A DNA stretch of 64,000 nt from Cordia subcordata (lineage: Eukaryota > Streptophyta > Magnoliopsida > Boraginales > Cordiaceae), in assembly GCA_028554755.1 (NCBI GenBank), contig JAPTOF010000001.1, forward strand, positions 4,384,501 to 4,448,500, read 5' to 3'. A program made the translations under genes and the position numbers. The notes below the pieces were generated by a model. That model was not told the DNA's origin and made no database searches. It saw only the letters and a list, made by a program, of their open reading frames with translations. Positions 47,099 through 59,228 of the stretch are shown piece by piece (the first letter of the stretch is position 1; each line of letters opens with the position of its first letter).

Positions 47099-49794
47099 TT
47101 ATATGTTAAAGGTATGATGTTCGAGATGGGACAAAGTACGAATCTAAATTTCTCATAATACAAGAAAGCGTACAAAAAATAAGTCAAAAATTCGCACGAC
47201 TTTGCTCTGTTACTTGTGGGGCTTTGTGTTCCCTCATCTCATATTTTGCACCCCATACGTGGTCGCACCTATCTTGTTTCTTCTTGGTAATTAGGTATTC
47301 GGATATGGTTCATTTTTACAAGATATGTGAGTGGATAAGATTTTTATCAAACTTTAACTTTAATACTATGTAAAAAAATGAAGAAAAAAAAAACACGAGG
47401 ACTTATGTCCATCTTAATATTAACTGATTTTAAGTGAAGTAACTCAAAATTTTATGTAATAAGTCTTAGAATTGATTATCAGAATTAGGGGCTATGTTTC
47501 GGAGAAACACTGTAGGTTAATTCTAATAATTAATGGCAGGGATTAAAAAATAACTCAAGTGATTGAGACTATTTTCTCTCAAGTGTGAGATCTTGGTTTC
47601 AATTACATAGGAGTAGGGGATTTAACACACACACAAAAAAAAAAAAAATCTGATAAATAATGGTAGATGTATAAATTATGGTCAACCCTAGGAGATCATT
47701 GTCAAATTAATTGGAGTGTGTCCGGTAAATCCATGTGTGTGTATATATATATATATATGTATATATATGTATGTATGTATGTATTTGCTTCCAGAACGAA
47801 CTTCATGATAAAGTACAAAATTTAGCTATATTGCATGCATTAGAATTCCATATCGTTAGTGGCATGTGAAAAATAATAGATGTAAGGATGAATAAATAGT
47901 TATATATCTGTGTGTCAACCTTATCATCGTAGCCGCAAAGTGAAGACAATACTACAAATTAAGATTCATAAATAAATTAAACATTCTTTTTGTTATGATA
48001 GGGAACTTATTTAGCATAATCCGATTATTAAAATTTTGGTAAAATTGGATTAGTAACTCATAAATATTGAGTAAAGTAGTATACATATATCCTTAATATA
48101 TAAAATAGTACATATCTATATGTGTGTATATATATACACACACGCACATTTACACATATACATATATTGATTTAGTTAAGCTCTCGACTCATAAAAGATA
48201 GAGAATAAAACTCAATCTCAACTATAAATAGTATTCTCCTCCTACTCTTACAAGCAGACCATCCATTTGAGACGTAGATTCATAAACTTGTGTATAAGGC
48301 AATGGATGGGATTCAAAATTGGTTTAGCGACTTAGGACTGCTTTTCCACTATGCAATTAGATTATCCTTCAAGAATGAGCCTTTGTTCTTCTTAACACAC
48401 ACAAACACATTTGACTCCAAAACTTACAATCAATAATTCTCACAGAACAGAGCTTGACATCTATAAAACTCAACTATATGAGACATTATTAGCCCAAGTT
48501 TTTTTTGTAGTAAATTCTCTTATAATATTATGATAGATTAACATAAACATATATAGAATTGAAAGCCGCCTTGTCTGGTCTTGGAGTTTACTTGCGTTTG
48601 AGTTAATTTAACAAATGAATGAGTACTCTGTATGCGAGGAAAATTCACGTGCAGCCACCAAGCATTACCAGAAAGAAAAAGAAAAAAAAAGAGTGAATTA
48701 AAGTGGCAACATATGGCTGTCGGCCACAGCGCGCATTTTGTCACCATCTCATTCGTCGCTCCTTTCTTGAGCCCTTAAAATTCGCCCCCGGGGCGGGGGG
48801 GTGTTGGCGGCAGGGAGACTGTCTACCTACTCTCTCTTCTTTAATTTGGACATGTAAATGCGCCTTCTCCCTCTAAGCTCTCCATCTATGGTACAACTGA
48901 GCCACTAGCCCTCAAATCCTTTAATTATGTTTATAAATAATTACTTGATATATAAAGTTCTTGTTATTATTTTTGAGATTAATTAAAAGTCAAAGAAAAA
49001 TATATTAAATGAAAAAAAATTCTTCATATTCTATGACCAAATATTGGCATTTTAGAAATGTTGTTATTTTGTGTAGATAGTTCGGATTATATATTGATGT
49101 GAGCTTAGATTTTTAGGCATTAAACCGTCCCTATAGCTAGCAATTCTATCTACAATATTAACTACTCTCTGAACATTACGGACACTTATTATAATCACTT
49201 GGGATTCGCTGTGAATAATTGAATAACATATGCACATTAATTATTATAATAAATTCATAGTTTTTAAATTTGTCAGAGACGTCCCTCCCCTTACTTGAGG
49301 CATCCAAAGCTAAAAATATCAGTACATTGTCCTGGAAAAGTACTTCCACAATTTTAGGGCATCACATTCTCTTTCAAACCCCTACTTCTTTAATACTCAT
49401 TCTGTGGTTCAAGTTTGATGTAATTATGATTTCCATTGCGATTAAAGAGAAAATGCTTTATTTTACAGAAATTCGCGCTTATCAAAAACTTTAACGAAGT
49501 GATGTGACATGCACGAGTCATTGTTTGCTGTTTGACTAAGCTCTGAAAAACCCAAACTGATTTATATATTGGTGTCTATTATATTTACTTTAATCAAAGA
49601 AAAATCAGGAATGAGAAATTCTATAACGTTATAGTATTAAACTCTATAAATTATTTTATCACAACATTATAGTATTAAAATAATTTAGTCTAAATTTCAG
49701 TTGGGTATTAACAATATTAATAACCTCAGGAAAAAAAAAAACAACAAAGATGCAGTAAAAGCCAAAAATAATACAATGAGAATCTAATGCCACT
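45952..49794. other. Intergenic region with microsatellites
   Basis: Holds (TA)n(TGTA)n at 46136-46174, (ACGT)4 at 46946-46962, (CT)14-15 at 47067-47095 and (TA)n near 47743-47780. Near 48789 is a CCCCCGGGGCGGGGGGG patch. No gene is supported. Confidence 0.5.
47530..47648 (+). mobile_element. SINE-like tRNA-derived element (candidate)
   Basis: An A-box-like AACTCAAGTGATTGAGAC is followed about 35 bp later by a B-box-like TTGGTTTCAATTACA. The segment ends in (CA)n and a run of about 15 A (47634-47648). Confidence 0.4.
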
Positions 49795-49877
49795 AACCCT
49801 AGCACTTGGCGTTCTGGACTCATTTATTGATGAAACTCCTGAAGATTTGTTCTTAGAAGATCCACTGGCAACTCCCT
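49795..49877 (-). other. Exon-like segment, minus strand
   Basis: On the minus strand, ATTTCAG precedes an open 83-nt stretch encoding a Ser/Lys-rich peptide (GSSKNKSSG..SRTPSAR), followed by GG|GTTAGTGG. The codon content looks coding. No other exons were found around it. It may be a captured or orphaned exon. Confidence 0.25.
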
Positions 49878-49920
49878 GAAATCAGCCCACATCTCCATCA
49901 CATCACACGTCAACACATAT

Positions 49921-49964
<44 letters not shown>

Positions 49965-49984
49965 GCTACTGGTTTGTTTGATTG

Positions 49985-50211
49985 GGGGTTTGTTTAGATT
50001 AGTTTTTTTTTAAGAAATTTTTTTTTAAAAAAAATTATATTAAATTTATAATAACTATTTAATTTAGTTTTTAAAAAAATTAAAATTTTGAAAAAAAATT
50101 CAAATACAATTTTTTTTAAACGCCAAAATTTTCAATTTCTCAAAAAAAAACTATTTTTTAAAAATTGTTAAAAAAAGTACTTTTAAAAAAAAATAATCTA
50201 AACAGGCCTTG
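49985..50211. mobile_element. TIR element family B, copy 2, about 227 bp
   Basis: Ends GGGTTTGTTTAGATTAG and the inverse of TAATCTAAACAGGCC, with the same AT-homopolymer interior as 18839-19060, including the shared TATATTAAATTTATAATAAC region. It adjoins a (TA)n(TG)n microsatellite (49921-49964). Confidence 0.65.
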
Positions 50212-50257
50212 AGTTATTAGTAGTATTTCATGCAGTGATTGCTTGCATCTCTACAGT

Positions 50258-50412
50258 ATTTTTTTTTGAGAAATAATATAAATTTTAAGTATCCAACACG
50301 TCACTTATATCGAAGATAAGTCAAAGATACTCATTCAGGGTAGAGATTGGAACCAAACTCAGATCCTGAGTCCCCTTCAACCTTAGTAAGTGGAGCATCC
50401 CTGGATACGCCT
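50258..50412 (-). mobile_element. SINE-like tRNA-derived element (candidate)
   Basis: On the minus strand an A-box-like ACTTACTAAGGTTGAAG is followed by a B-box-like TTTGGTTCCAATCTC. The element ends in an A run (T run at 50261-50269 on the plus strand). A (CA)n(TA)n tract lies beside its head. Confidence 0.45.
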
Positions 50413-50432
50413 CTCTATAGTGAAGTTGTCTT

Positions 50433-50474
<42 letters not shown>

Positions 50475-51460
50475 ATTAAGGGACTGATTTAAGGTGAGTG
50501 TGATGTTAATCAAATTTGTTTAACGAAATTTAATTGTTTAAATTATTTTGTCATAATTATATTATTATTTAATGATTTATTATAATTACATGCTAATGTT
50601 GAGGCTGCTTCTTGTAACACTGTTTGCTATTTAAGAAATATTGCAGTGAGCTTGTGGGCGCATGAAATTAATAGTGCTTATTAGATTCTAAAGTTGCCTG
50701 AAAAAGCTTATTTTTTCCATATTTATGATAAATAGCCTAATTAATTTGATCTTGTCCAAATATCAGAAATATTAATATTCAACCAATTTAAGCCGTGTTG
50801 TAACAGTTTGTACAAAAGCATCAAGTTAGAAAAATATATAGGTATTTATATTTTTTCTCACGCTAGTACGCTACCACAAAAGCATGATTCTTGCCTTTTT
50901 CCTGGGGAAATATCTTTATTGATAAAATTGAGAAATAACACTGTTAGCTTTATTTATTACACTAATGCAAAGTTGGAGCTTTTAAACATGCACGGTTTCA
51001 TATCCTTGTAGTGTGCAATAAAATCTTTTACTTTGGCTTGTACTGCAACTGGTCAAGTTCATTACTTTTTGGTAATTAAAAATTCACCTATTATGATTAC
51101 ATGCCCATATCATTTTATTTACTAATCTTGCGAAAAAAAAAGAAAAAAAAAACTTTGCTAGGACATGTGATGACCAAACCACATCACTAATAGTGCAAAA
51201 TCAAAAGGGAGGGTAGATCTTATTTCTGAGATTTATATCTGTATATATAGGAGACATATATCTGTAGCTCAGATAAACCTGCGTTATACATATATATCAA
51301 TCATTAGCATGCATTAATTAATCATCTTTTTATTAGAATATTTTAGATTGTTTCATTGCCATATAGGGAAATCTCTTTCCCCATGTTTATCTCGCACTGT
51401 AATTATAGCATAACCGCACGTCTAATCATAATTAAACAAATAAAATTGCTGCCATGTGGT

Positions 51461-51496
<36 letters not shown>

Positions 51497-52780
51497 CTAG
51501 ATTAAATGTGTAACTTGATTTAAACGTGTAAGAGCATAAGGATTTGGAGTAAAGATTAGAGGTCAAGATACTAGCTAGATTGTGAATGGTGTTTCAAAAG
51601 CTAAGGCGACTTTGGATATAAAATTGTAAGATTTGATTGTTTCTCTAGCATAAAATAACATCTTAACCAATGTTACGCAAGATTATGTGGTTCCTAAAAG
51701 TCGCTTAATATTTAATGAAGTCCAGCAATTCTACTTATTATAATTAAAAAGTCACTTAATTAATCAATGAAGTCCAGCAATTCTACTTATTATAATTAAG
51801 GCGTGTATAATTAAAGATGCAAATTTCAAGTTCATGACTACCTGGAAGAGTTGCCTAACCTTCAAGTCGCAACTCTTTTTTTTTTTTTTTCACCCTTTTT
51901 TTGCTCCTTTGTTAAGTAACCAAGTGATTCTCGTTGAAGTAAAATATAATTGCATGTACAGAAGTCTCCAAACGACAAAAATAAATACTGAAGAATGTAG
52001 ATGAATTCAATATATTCTCTCTTCTCGTGTACCATATCCACACTTGCGTTTCATATAGCTTAAATATGGTTCAATTAAGCAATTTTTTTATTTTGAAAAA
52101 TCATGGACAAGTACGCGGTTACCTCAATGGCTATTTAATTTGTGCATGCATTATCAACATTATACATTATACAAATAACATCGCTAATAATTGTGAGACA
52201 ATTGGATCCACTGTTAAAACGTCAGCAAAAGTCTAAAGCCAACAATTCTGACTCCCATCAATTTGCATTTAAAAAGATTTTATGCTAATTACACTTCTAA
52301 ACAGCATCTTAAATTATTCCAGTACCACCAAAAGAAAAACAATTAATTAAATTCCCCTAAGACAGGGTCTCACGAATAAACAATATGGCATTAATTAAAT
52401 AACAACTGCATTATTACCACATAAGATTCTATGACATGTCTAAATGAAGACATTAAAATTGCTACAAACAACAAGTTGAAGAAGAAAATAATATTGGGGC
52501 AGAACTATCTAAGATGATGATCATGATCAACCAAACACATGTAGCTGATAATGACTACATTAATTTGTCGTTTCCATTATCAAGTGGGGTTGCGTTTCGT
52601 CTTTACAAGTAATTATTTTATAAACCAAGCTTATCATGTTCATGCCACTTGAATATAATAATAATTTCTATGTTGGACTCCATAATATGTTTAAGAATGA
52701 TTAACAAGGTCGGTTTGATAGGGATAAGGAAATGATTATTCCGGTAATTCTCATCTTATTTAAAAATTAAAACGACGCAA

Positions 52781-52811
<31 letters not shown>

Positions 52812-53394
52812 ATGTATATGTATATATGTATATATATATTTACAATAGAAGGTGTTGAATATTTAACTTCTATTAAACAATCTGTATAATAGAATATTTG
52901 AAAGTGTTTCTTTCTAATAATTATCTGCAGTTAAGATTTGAGGTTAATTGTTTCCAGACTTCCCTTAAATCCATGTTTTGAATTTATAAAACGACGATTT
53001 GGTGCCTGAATTGTTTGCTATATGCAAGGTTCAAAGGAGGATCGGAATCACGATTTGGTGCAAGAATTATTTTCTATATGCGAGGTTTAAAAGAGGATCG
53101 TATTATTATTTTTAATTTATTTTATCTAGTTTTATCTTAAAACTTTTGTAAGAAATTGTTTTCGCAATTCAAACCCGTTACTTTCCGATCTTAAAGTAAC
53201 AAATTGACCATTACTTCTATTGTTGAAATACGTTTGCCGAAGCTCACTAAGATTAGAGATGAAAGCATGTGAAATGAAATGGCATATAGAGACACTAACA
53301 ATACAACGTAATCCTTTTTCTTAGTGTCCAGAATCCGAGTTGTATGCACTGCACCTTCTTCTCCATGAAAGAGAGCCCAAAGCTTAGAGCTCGT
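50413..53394. other. Intergenic region
   Basis: Two pairs of direct repeats are visible: 51697-51747 with 51749-51799 (shared AGTCCAGCAATTCTACTTAT) and 52995-53044 with 53051-53100 (shared CGATTTGGTGC and AAAGAGGATCG-type ends). AT microsatellites lie at 51463-51493 and 52779-52840. No gene is supported. Confidence 0.5.
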
Positions 53395-53517
53395 CACGTG
53401 AACACGTGGAAATCACGTGGCACGAAAATCTATGATGCGCCCTTTTAATGGTCTTGTGGTTTTGTCTCGTGGAATTTCCATGTTTAATTTTCTTGGGCCT
53501 TTTCACACTACCACGTG
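53395..53517. promoter_or_regulatory. Cluster of four G-boxes
   Basis: CACGTG occurs at 53395, 53403, 53414 and 53512. The first three fall within 25 bp. G-boxes bind bZIP and bHLH factors and form ABREs. No gene start that I can support lies next to the cluster; TAF5 ends 1.3 kb away and runs the other way. Confidence 0.55.
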
Positions 53518-54143
53518 CACATCCCAGAAAAATTCCGTTCAAATGAGATCCGAAGTTGTTCTTTTCTTTTTACTTTTTTCCTTTTTTTTTCAAAAGAAGC
53601 GAAGTTAAAAAAAAAAAAAGAAAGAAATTAAGCATGGAATTGTTTTTCTATGTTATTGTTCTTTCACGGGGGAGAATTCTTTCAGAAAATCCTTTAAACT
53701 CATATAAGAAAATCAAATGTAAAATATATGACCCTAGTCAAAGTTAAAGTACAAATTAATAAAACATAAGACGTGCTGAAATTGACGTTCAGAAAATCAA
53801 CTTTTGATATTTGAGCACAAGATATGAGTAAGTTTTTCAAACACAAAAAATTATTTTCTCTTTTCGAAGTTAAATCCATGCAACTTTCTGGTTGTGATCT
53901 AACAAAATTATAAGTGTACGTTTTGCTTGGTCTAATATTTTAGACTTCTATTTGAGTAAGTTGTTATCTAAGAAATAACTACTTCATTGACCCGAATATA
54001 GCTAAACTATTCTTTTTCAGTTTCTGAATGAGACATGAAAATTTAATTTTTGCCATCCAAGGCCCGATAATGAAGATATGGATCATACAAAGTCCAAGAC
54101 CAAGTGGATTTATTTTTTTTCATCCCAGATTCCCTCACTAGTA

Positions 54144-54166
54144 AACACACACACACACACATATAC

Positions 54167-54200
<34 letters not shown>

Positions 54201-54330
54201 AGACATATATATATATATATATATAACCCTTGCTCTAACCTAACCCCTATCCTTAATGGTATTTGAACCAAGATTATCACTCTGAAAAAATAGTCTCAAC
54301 TGCCTAAACTCCGACATATCATTATGTATA
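54144..54330 (-). mobile_element. SINE-like tRNA-derived element with microsatellite tail (candidate)
   Basis: On the minus strand TTTAGGCAGTTGAGACTA (A-box-like) is followed by CTTGGTTCAAATACC, a good B-box match (GGTTCAAATACC). The element then runs into (TA)n/(CA)n simple sequence (54144-54225), as SINE tails often do. Confidence 0.45.
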
Positions 54331-54820
54331 CCATAACTACATATTTTCTTTCCATTTGGATTTCTCAACGAATCAATCCTCACATATCCATTGAAGTGTG
54401 TGAACACGATACGAGAGTGCGGAGAGTAGATAAAATGGCTGTGAACTACACTTCTAAGAATAACTAGTGCAGAAATAAATATATAAGCTGATCCAGTTGT
54501 TCTTCATGAGGCTTTGATGTGCTCCTTAGTGTACTAATATGTCACGAATTAGCCACATGTAAGACAAAGTTCAAGTCTTTTTCTTAGTGAGCATAAACTT
54601 AAACGAAGAGTCAGCATAAAAGTTCACAGGACGCATATTTTGTTGGGAAGAATGTTCCTCCTAATTAAAAAGTACCTCAATTTCCATAAAGATGGGAATA
54701 AGCAGTGGCAACATACAAATAACTACAACAGCAAAACTAAAACAGCAATTGGCATGAAAAGATCTAAAAAAGCCAACATAATACATCATTGGTAAGTTCC
54801 ATAAGATCAGGCTTACAGTT

Positions 54821-56833
54821 TTATGCACCTTTTGAGAAAGCTCCAGCAGCAAATAAGAGATTTCTCCGAGAAAACCGCAAAGCATAGACTGGAGTGGATT
54901 TGGTAGGTAGTGTCTTCAATGATCTGAGCCTACACGTGTTCCCAGATTTGCTCTCCTCTGTTTTCGGCACCTTGGCGCTTGTAGTTACATCCCATAATTT
55001 TACAGTGCAATCAGCAGAACCGGATGCAAGAAGTGAACCTTCACAGCTAAAAGAAAGTGTCCATACACAAGAGGTATGACCAACTAAAGGAGTGACACAT
55101 TGACCACTAGCAAGATCCCACATCATGATTGTACCATCTTCATCAGCCGATGCCATGTATCTACCGTCAGGTGACATTGCTAGGGATAAGATCATACTCC
55201 TGTGACCAATAAAAATCCTTACACACTCTCCACTCTGCACATCCCACAACCGAACAGTTTTGTCACTAGATCCAGTAGCAATATAGTTGCAGTTTGCATG
55301 CCACTGCACACAATCAACATCAGATAAATGACCTGCCATTATTCTTAGAGGCTGTATTCTCTCCACGGACCAGATCCTTGCAGTGCGATCATGTGAAGCG
55401 CTGGCAAAATAATGTCCTACAGGGCTATATTGAACATCCCATACAGGGTAATTGTGACCTTTGTAACAGACAAGATTAGCATTTAATTTTGTGCTCCACA
55501 ATCTAATTGTTGAATCTGATGAAGAAGAAAGAAGAAAATCCCCAAAAGGACTAAATGTAGCAGAATAAACAGGTCCAGAATGACCCTGGAATAAAGTATA
55601 AGGTCTTTTCCCACCATTTGTACCAAGCACATTCTCGTTAGCAGCAGAACTATCACTTCGTTGTCCAAGCTTTGCCATGTCCCAAACTTTCAGTGATGAG
55701 TCTGAAAATCCTCCAGCAAGAAGAGACCCATCATGAGATATTGATGCACAATTTAAACCATTATGTGTGTTAACAAAAGTGTAGAAGCTAACAGAAGGCA
55801 GCACCGCACTACTCAACTGCACACGATTCCTCAAGTCCTCAAGGATAGAATGTTCCACCTCTGCGGGTATTGCTGGCAAGGCAAGTTCCGGTTTGACTCT
55901 TGGTGCTGTAGATACTGTATTGCTCTCAGAACGAGAAGCTTTCCCTGCAGCACCAACAATCTTGTCCTTTTTCATTTTCTTCAATGAAGCACCTTGCTTT
56001 CCTCCATCTGCTGATCTTTTCTTATTTTCTTCAAATTCCCCTTCCCTCGTTTCTACATCTGCTGCCTTTTCAGCATCTGAAATCAAACCTCCACTCTTCT
56101 CCAGCCGTTCTTCTAAAGAATCTTCCAGCAGTCCCCAGTGTATTTCCTTCTGATTTATCAAATTAGCTGCTTCCTGACCACTTCCGATAAGAGAGACCAT
56201 TTCAGTATCATCGTTTATTGAGCTAGGCTGCCCAGGAGAAACCTGAAAGTTGATGTGCTCATTGATAACTCCAAGCATTGTAATAGATTGTGTCTTGTGT
56301 AAATACTGGAGCAAAAGGTCATAAGAGTACTGACACATCTTTATGTTCACTTTGCTCTGCCTTACAGTATGGGCAAATTCCATCTCCTCAAGATGAGAGG
56401 GAGAAAGAACACCTTCCAACTTTTGGAGGTCACGCATATGCATCATCTCATGGTCTTCACGAAAGCTATTAAAAAATGCTCGAGCTTCCTGAATATGACC
56501 TTTTGCCACAAGATCCATGAAACAATGGACAAATACTGGGTAGAGGACACGCAGCAGCTCATGTTTGTATAAATCCAGTGAACTATATGCCCATGACCGG
56601 AGTTTGCTATATCCATCTTGGTACCTCACTGGACCATTCTCCAATTCAGTGAAGGAGAGAATGTGCTTGGCGATGTCTGGATCAGTTTGGGAATCAGCGG
56701 AGTTGGAGCTGGGGAAGGAGGAAGAGATATTCTTGCTCTGCTGCTGTTCTTCCTGGAATGCAAGCTCAGTTTGCTTAAAACCCTTCTTTTTCAGATATGC
56801 TATCACTGCTTTCTCAATCTCTTCTTCATCCAT
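54821..56833 (-). CDS. TAF5: Transcription initiation factor TFIID subunit 5 (TAF5)
   Basis: A single uninterrupted coding exon of 670 residues. A LisH-like motif lies at residues 1-30 (MDEEEIEKAVIAYLKKKGF). The TAF5 NTD2 domain is at about 65-200, with WAYSSLDLYKHELLRVLYPVFVH. A charged, Lys/Ser-rich linker follows (240-320, with KKMKKDK). A WD40 propeller covers about 355-667, with blades ending KVWD, RLW, RIW, RLWD, MMWD and KLWD, plus a last degenerate blade. TAF5 is a scaffold of the TFIID core; plant SAGA uses a related or the same subunit. The start is the first ATG in frame; the frame upstream opens only with non-ATG codons. A strong donor at 59018 marks a spliced leader exon about 2.2 kb upstream. 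A 2-kb coding region without introns is notable beside the 13-exon AP2M gene. Confidence 0.97.
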   Translation of the reverse strand: MDEEEIEKAVIAYLKKKGFKQTELAFQEEQQQSKNISSSFPSSNSADSQTDPDIAKHILSFTELENGPVRYQDGYSKLRSWAYSSLDLYKHELLRVLYPVFVHCFMDLVAKGHIQEARAFFNSFREDHEMMHMRDLQKLEGVLSPSHLEEMEFAHTVRQSKVNIKMCQYSYDLLLQYLHKTQSITMLGVINEHINFQVSPGQPSSINDDTEMVSLIGSGQEAANLINQKEIHWGLLEDSLEERLEKSGGLISDAEKAADVETREGEFEENKKRSADGGKQGASLKKMKKDKIVGAAGKASRSESNTVSTAPRVKPELALPAIPAEVEHSILEDLRNRVQLSSAVLPSVSFYTFVNTHNGLNCASISHDGSLLAGGFSDSSLKVWDMAKLGQRSDSSAANENVLGTNGGKRPYTLFQGHSGPVYSATFSPFGDFLLSSSSDSTIRLWSTKLNANLVCYKGHNYPVWDVQYSPVGHYFASASHDRTARIWSVERIQPLRIMAGHLSDVDCVQWHANCNYIATGSSDKTVRLWDVQSGECVRIFIGHRSMILSLAMSPDGRYMASADEDGTIMMWDLASGQCVTPLVGHTSCVWTLSFSCEGSLLASGSADCTVKLWDVTTSAKVPKTEESKSGNTCRLRSLKTLPTKSTPVYALRFSRRNLLFAAGAFSKGA

Positions 56834-57402
56834 CAGGTCCGTCTCTTTTTTGCAAATGCACAAAGACGAAGTCTTTCACAGATATGTTGCTCCGATAAAA
56901 TCCTATTGCAACCTGATCTTCACTCTTCCTCCTTTAATTATTCAAGTAATTCACATATAACGTTACTCTATCCTGGCCATGTAATGTACTTGTATCCTTT
57001 TCAACCTAATGTTAATACAAATTTTAGATAGATTTACCAAGGAAAGAGACACTTAACTTGAATAAATGAAAATCACATTATTGAAACTGCCACTCAAATT
57101 CTAGTGCCCTTGATTAGTTTAATGGACTAACAGCTTTGAAGGACATTTCTAATCAATAATACCATAAGTTCTCGAGTAAATTGTTTACATTTGCTAAAGC
57201 TTCAAATACAAAAAGCCAACATACTTATAAGAAGCTCTTGACATGTAGCAATCTTTTAAACAGGAAGGTAAAGACCAAAAATTCATAAACAATTCAGCAG
57301 TTCACATAAAAACCTTCATGGTTTCCAAACAATTGATATTAGTTATCCTAAAATATATTAAGTGGACTCCACTGCAAAAGTAATAATAAAGGATATATAC
57401 AA

Positions 57403-58073
57403 GTTCTTTGCCTATTCCTTCCTTGTGGAAAATGAACCATTACAATACAGACAGAGACCCCTATACCAATATTTTTATTCCAGTCTTTCTCAAGTTCTGG
57501 TCATGACAAGACATGGTCACTCGTTAAAATATGTTGATATTATGTTGTACTACCTTTTCCTCAAATTATTATTATTATTTATTCTATGCATATCAAATAC
57601 TCCAACTAAAAATGCACAAACTTTGGAGAACCTGCTCTGCTGATCTTATAAGCAAAAGACATTGTCCCACTTCCAAGATATTACCACTAATATTCTTAAT
57701 CAGTTCACATCTTGAATCTGATATTATCTTGAGTAAGCATTGCTATGCCTTGCCTAGATGGTGCTTCTACTTACCATGCACAAGAGGAGGAAGAAGGGGG
57801 AAGAGGAGGATAGATAGAGGGAGATAGAGTTCTTTGCCTATTCCTTGTGGAAAATGAATCGTTACAACACAGACAAAGACCTTTACACCAATATTCTTAC
57901 GCCAGTCTTCCTCAAGTTCTGGTCAGGACAAGACATAGTCACTCTTTAAAATATGTCGATATTATATTGTACTACCTTTTCCTCAAATTATTATTTATTC
58001 GATGCATATCAAATATTCTAACTAAAATGCACAAACTTTGAAGAACCAGCTCAATTCATCTTATAAGCAAAAA
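57403..58073. repeat. Direct duplication of about 250 bp inside the TAF5 leader intron
   Basis: Copy 1 (57403 to about 57656) and copy 2 (57829-58073) share most of their sequence. Shared features are GTTCTTTGCCTATTCCTT, the stretch around TCAAGTTCTGGTCA, TACTACCTTTTCCTCAAATT and ATGCACAAACTTTG. They are about 426 bp apart, with small indels and scattered substitutions, so the duplication is not recent. A polypurine stretch (57780-57828) sits directly before copy 2. Confidence 0.85.
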
Positions 58074-59018
58074 CCATTTTATGGAGGGAGGGGAAGCATT
58101 TATCCAGGTAACATAAAACATTTACTCATCTTTACATCTTGGGCTTATATAGTTAAAGACTGTTAGCTTTTTTCTTTTTCTTTTTAAGTTAATCGGATAC
58201 TTATTGCAAAACTAAAATGCTGTTTTCAGGAAACCAAGTGTTTCTCCATTTAAAAAAAAATTAGAAAGAAAAGAAGAGAAGGAAAAAATTCCAAATGGGC
58301 CGCTAAAAAGGTTAATTCCCCATGCAGCACCCCCATAACAATACATTTCGCCCTCTCTTTAGCAGTAAAGATCCCACCAACTACACAATCTTTGAATAAT
58401 TTCCTGCATTATTTGGAAAATATAGCTCTTTCCTAATTCCACAAATCTCTATCCTTCTTCCGATAAATCTTATCAGACGAATTCAGCTGGAGAGTACGAA
58501 ACAATTTTTCTGCAAAAGAACCCGTATCACAAAATTATGACAGTACATTCTTACCACATCTCCCTCTAGGTTAGACACCATAGTTCAAATTCAAATTTTC
58601 AAAACTTCGTTCAGGTAACCCAAAAACAACTTTGAGCTTATTGAGACATACGCATTTCGTGAACATGGTGACACAACACTTGGCTTTTTATTTATAGTTA
58701 CTCACTTAGCTTCTGACCATAACAATAAAAATCACAACGTTTCTTTTGGGAATTTTTTCGAATAGTTGGCGGGTGGTGTAAGTTCACGCCTCTTTCAAAC
58801 AACAATTAACCAGTGGCAGCACATAATCAATTTTAACAACATAATTGGAAGCCAAGTTCACATAATTTTTGAGGAAACGGCTGAAGAGAAAGATAAGAAG
58901 CAAATCAATAAACTGGCAGTAAAAATCAGAAATATAAATTGCATTAATCTATAAGAACCATAAATTTCATCAAAATCTCATAATGAGAATAAGAGATATG
59001 AGTTTGAAGATTACTTAC

Positions 59019-59105
59019 CTGAAACCAAAATCTTCAAAACCCAGAAGCCTCTGCTTCAGCTTAGTGTAGCCGTGGCCACGCACGCGCGCAGAGACAGAAT
59101 TGTTC
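59019..59105 (-). other. 5' leader exon of TAF5 with strong splice donor
   Basis: Read on the minus strand, this segment ends GGTTTCAG|GTAAGTAA, a near-perfect plant donor. It contains no ATG and includes a GC-rich stretch typical of leaders. The acceptor lies between 56834 and about 56960 but several AG sites compete, so it is not fixed. The intron so defined is about 2.1-2.2 kb. The TSS is estimated, not seen. Confidence 0.6.
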
Positions 59106-59228
59106 GAGATTTGTTAGTTTGACGAGGTGACCCGACACCCAAGCTTAATTACTTATAGTTATAGAACATATGAATGAGTTGCTCCGCCAAAAAAAAAAAA
59201 AAAAAGAACATATGAATGGGTTATGGAC

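Noticed and set aside
53191..53397. 68-codon minus-strand frame next to the G-box cluster
   Set aside because: It starts at GTG, not ATG, and the nearest ATG gives only 22 codons; no family recognised.
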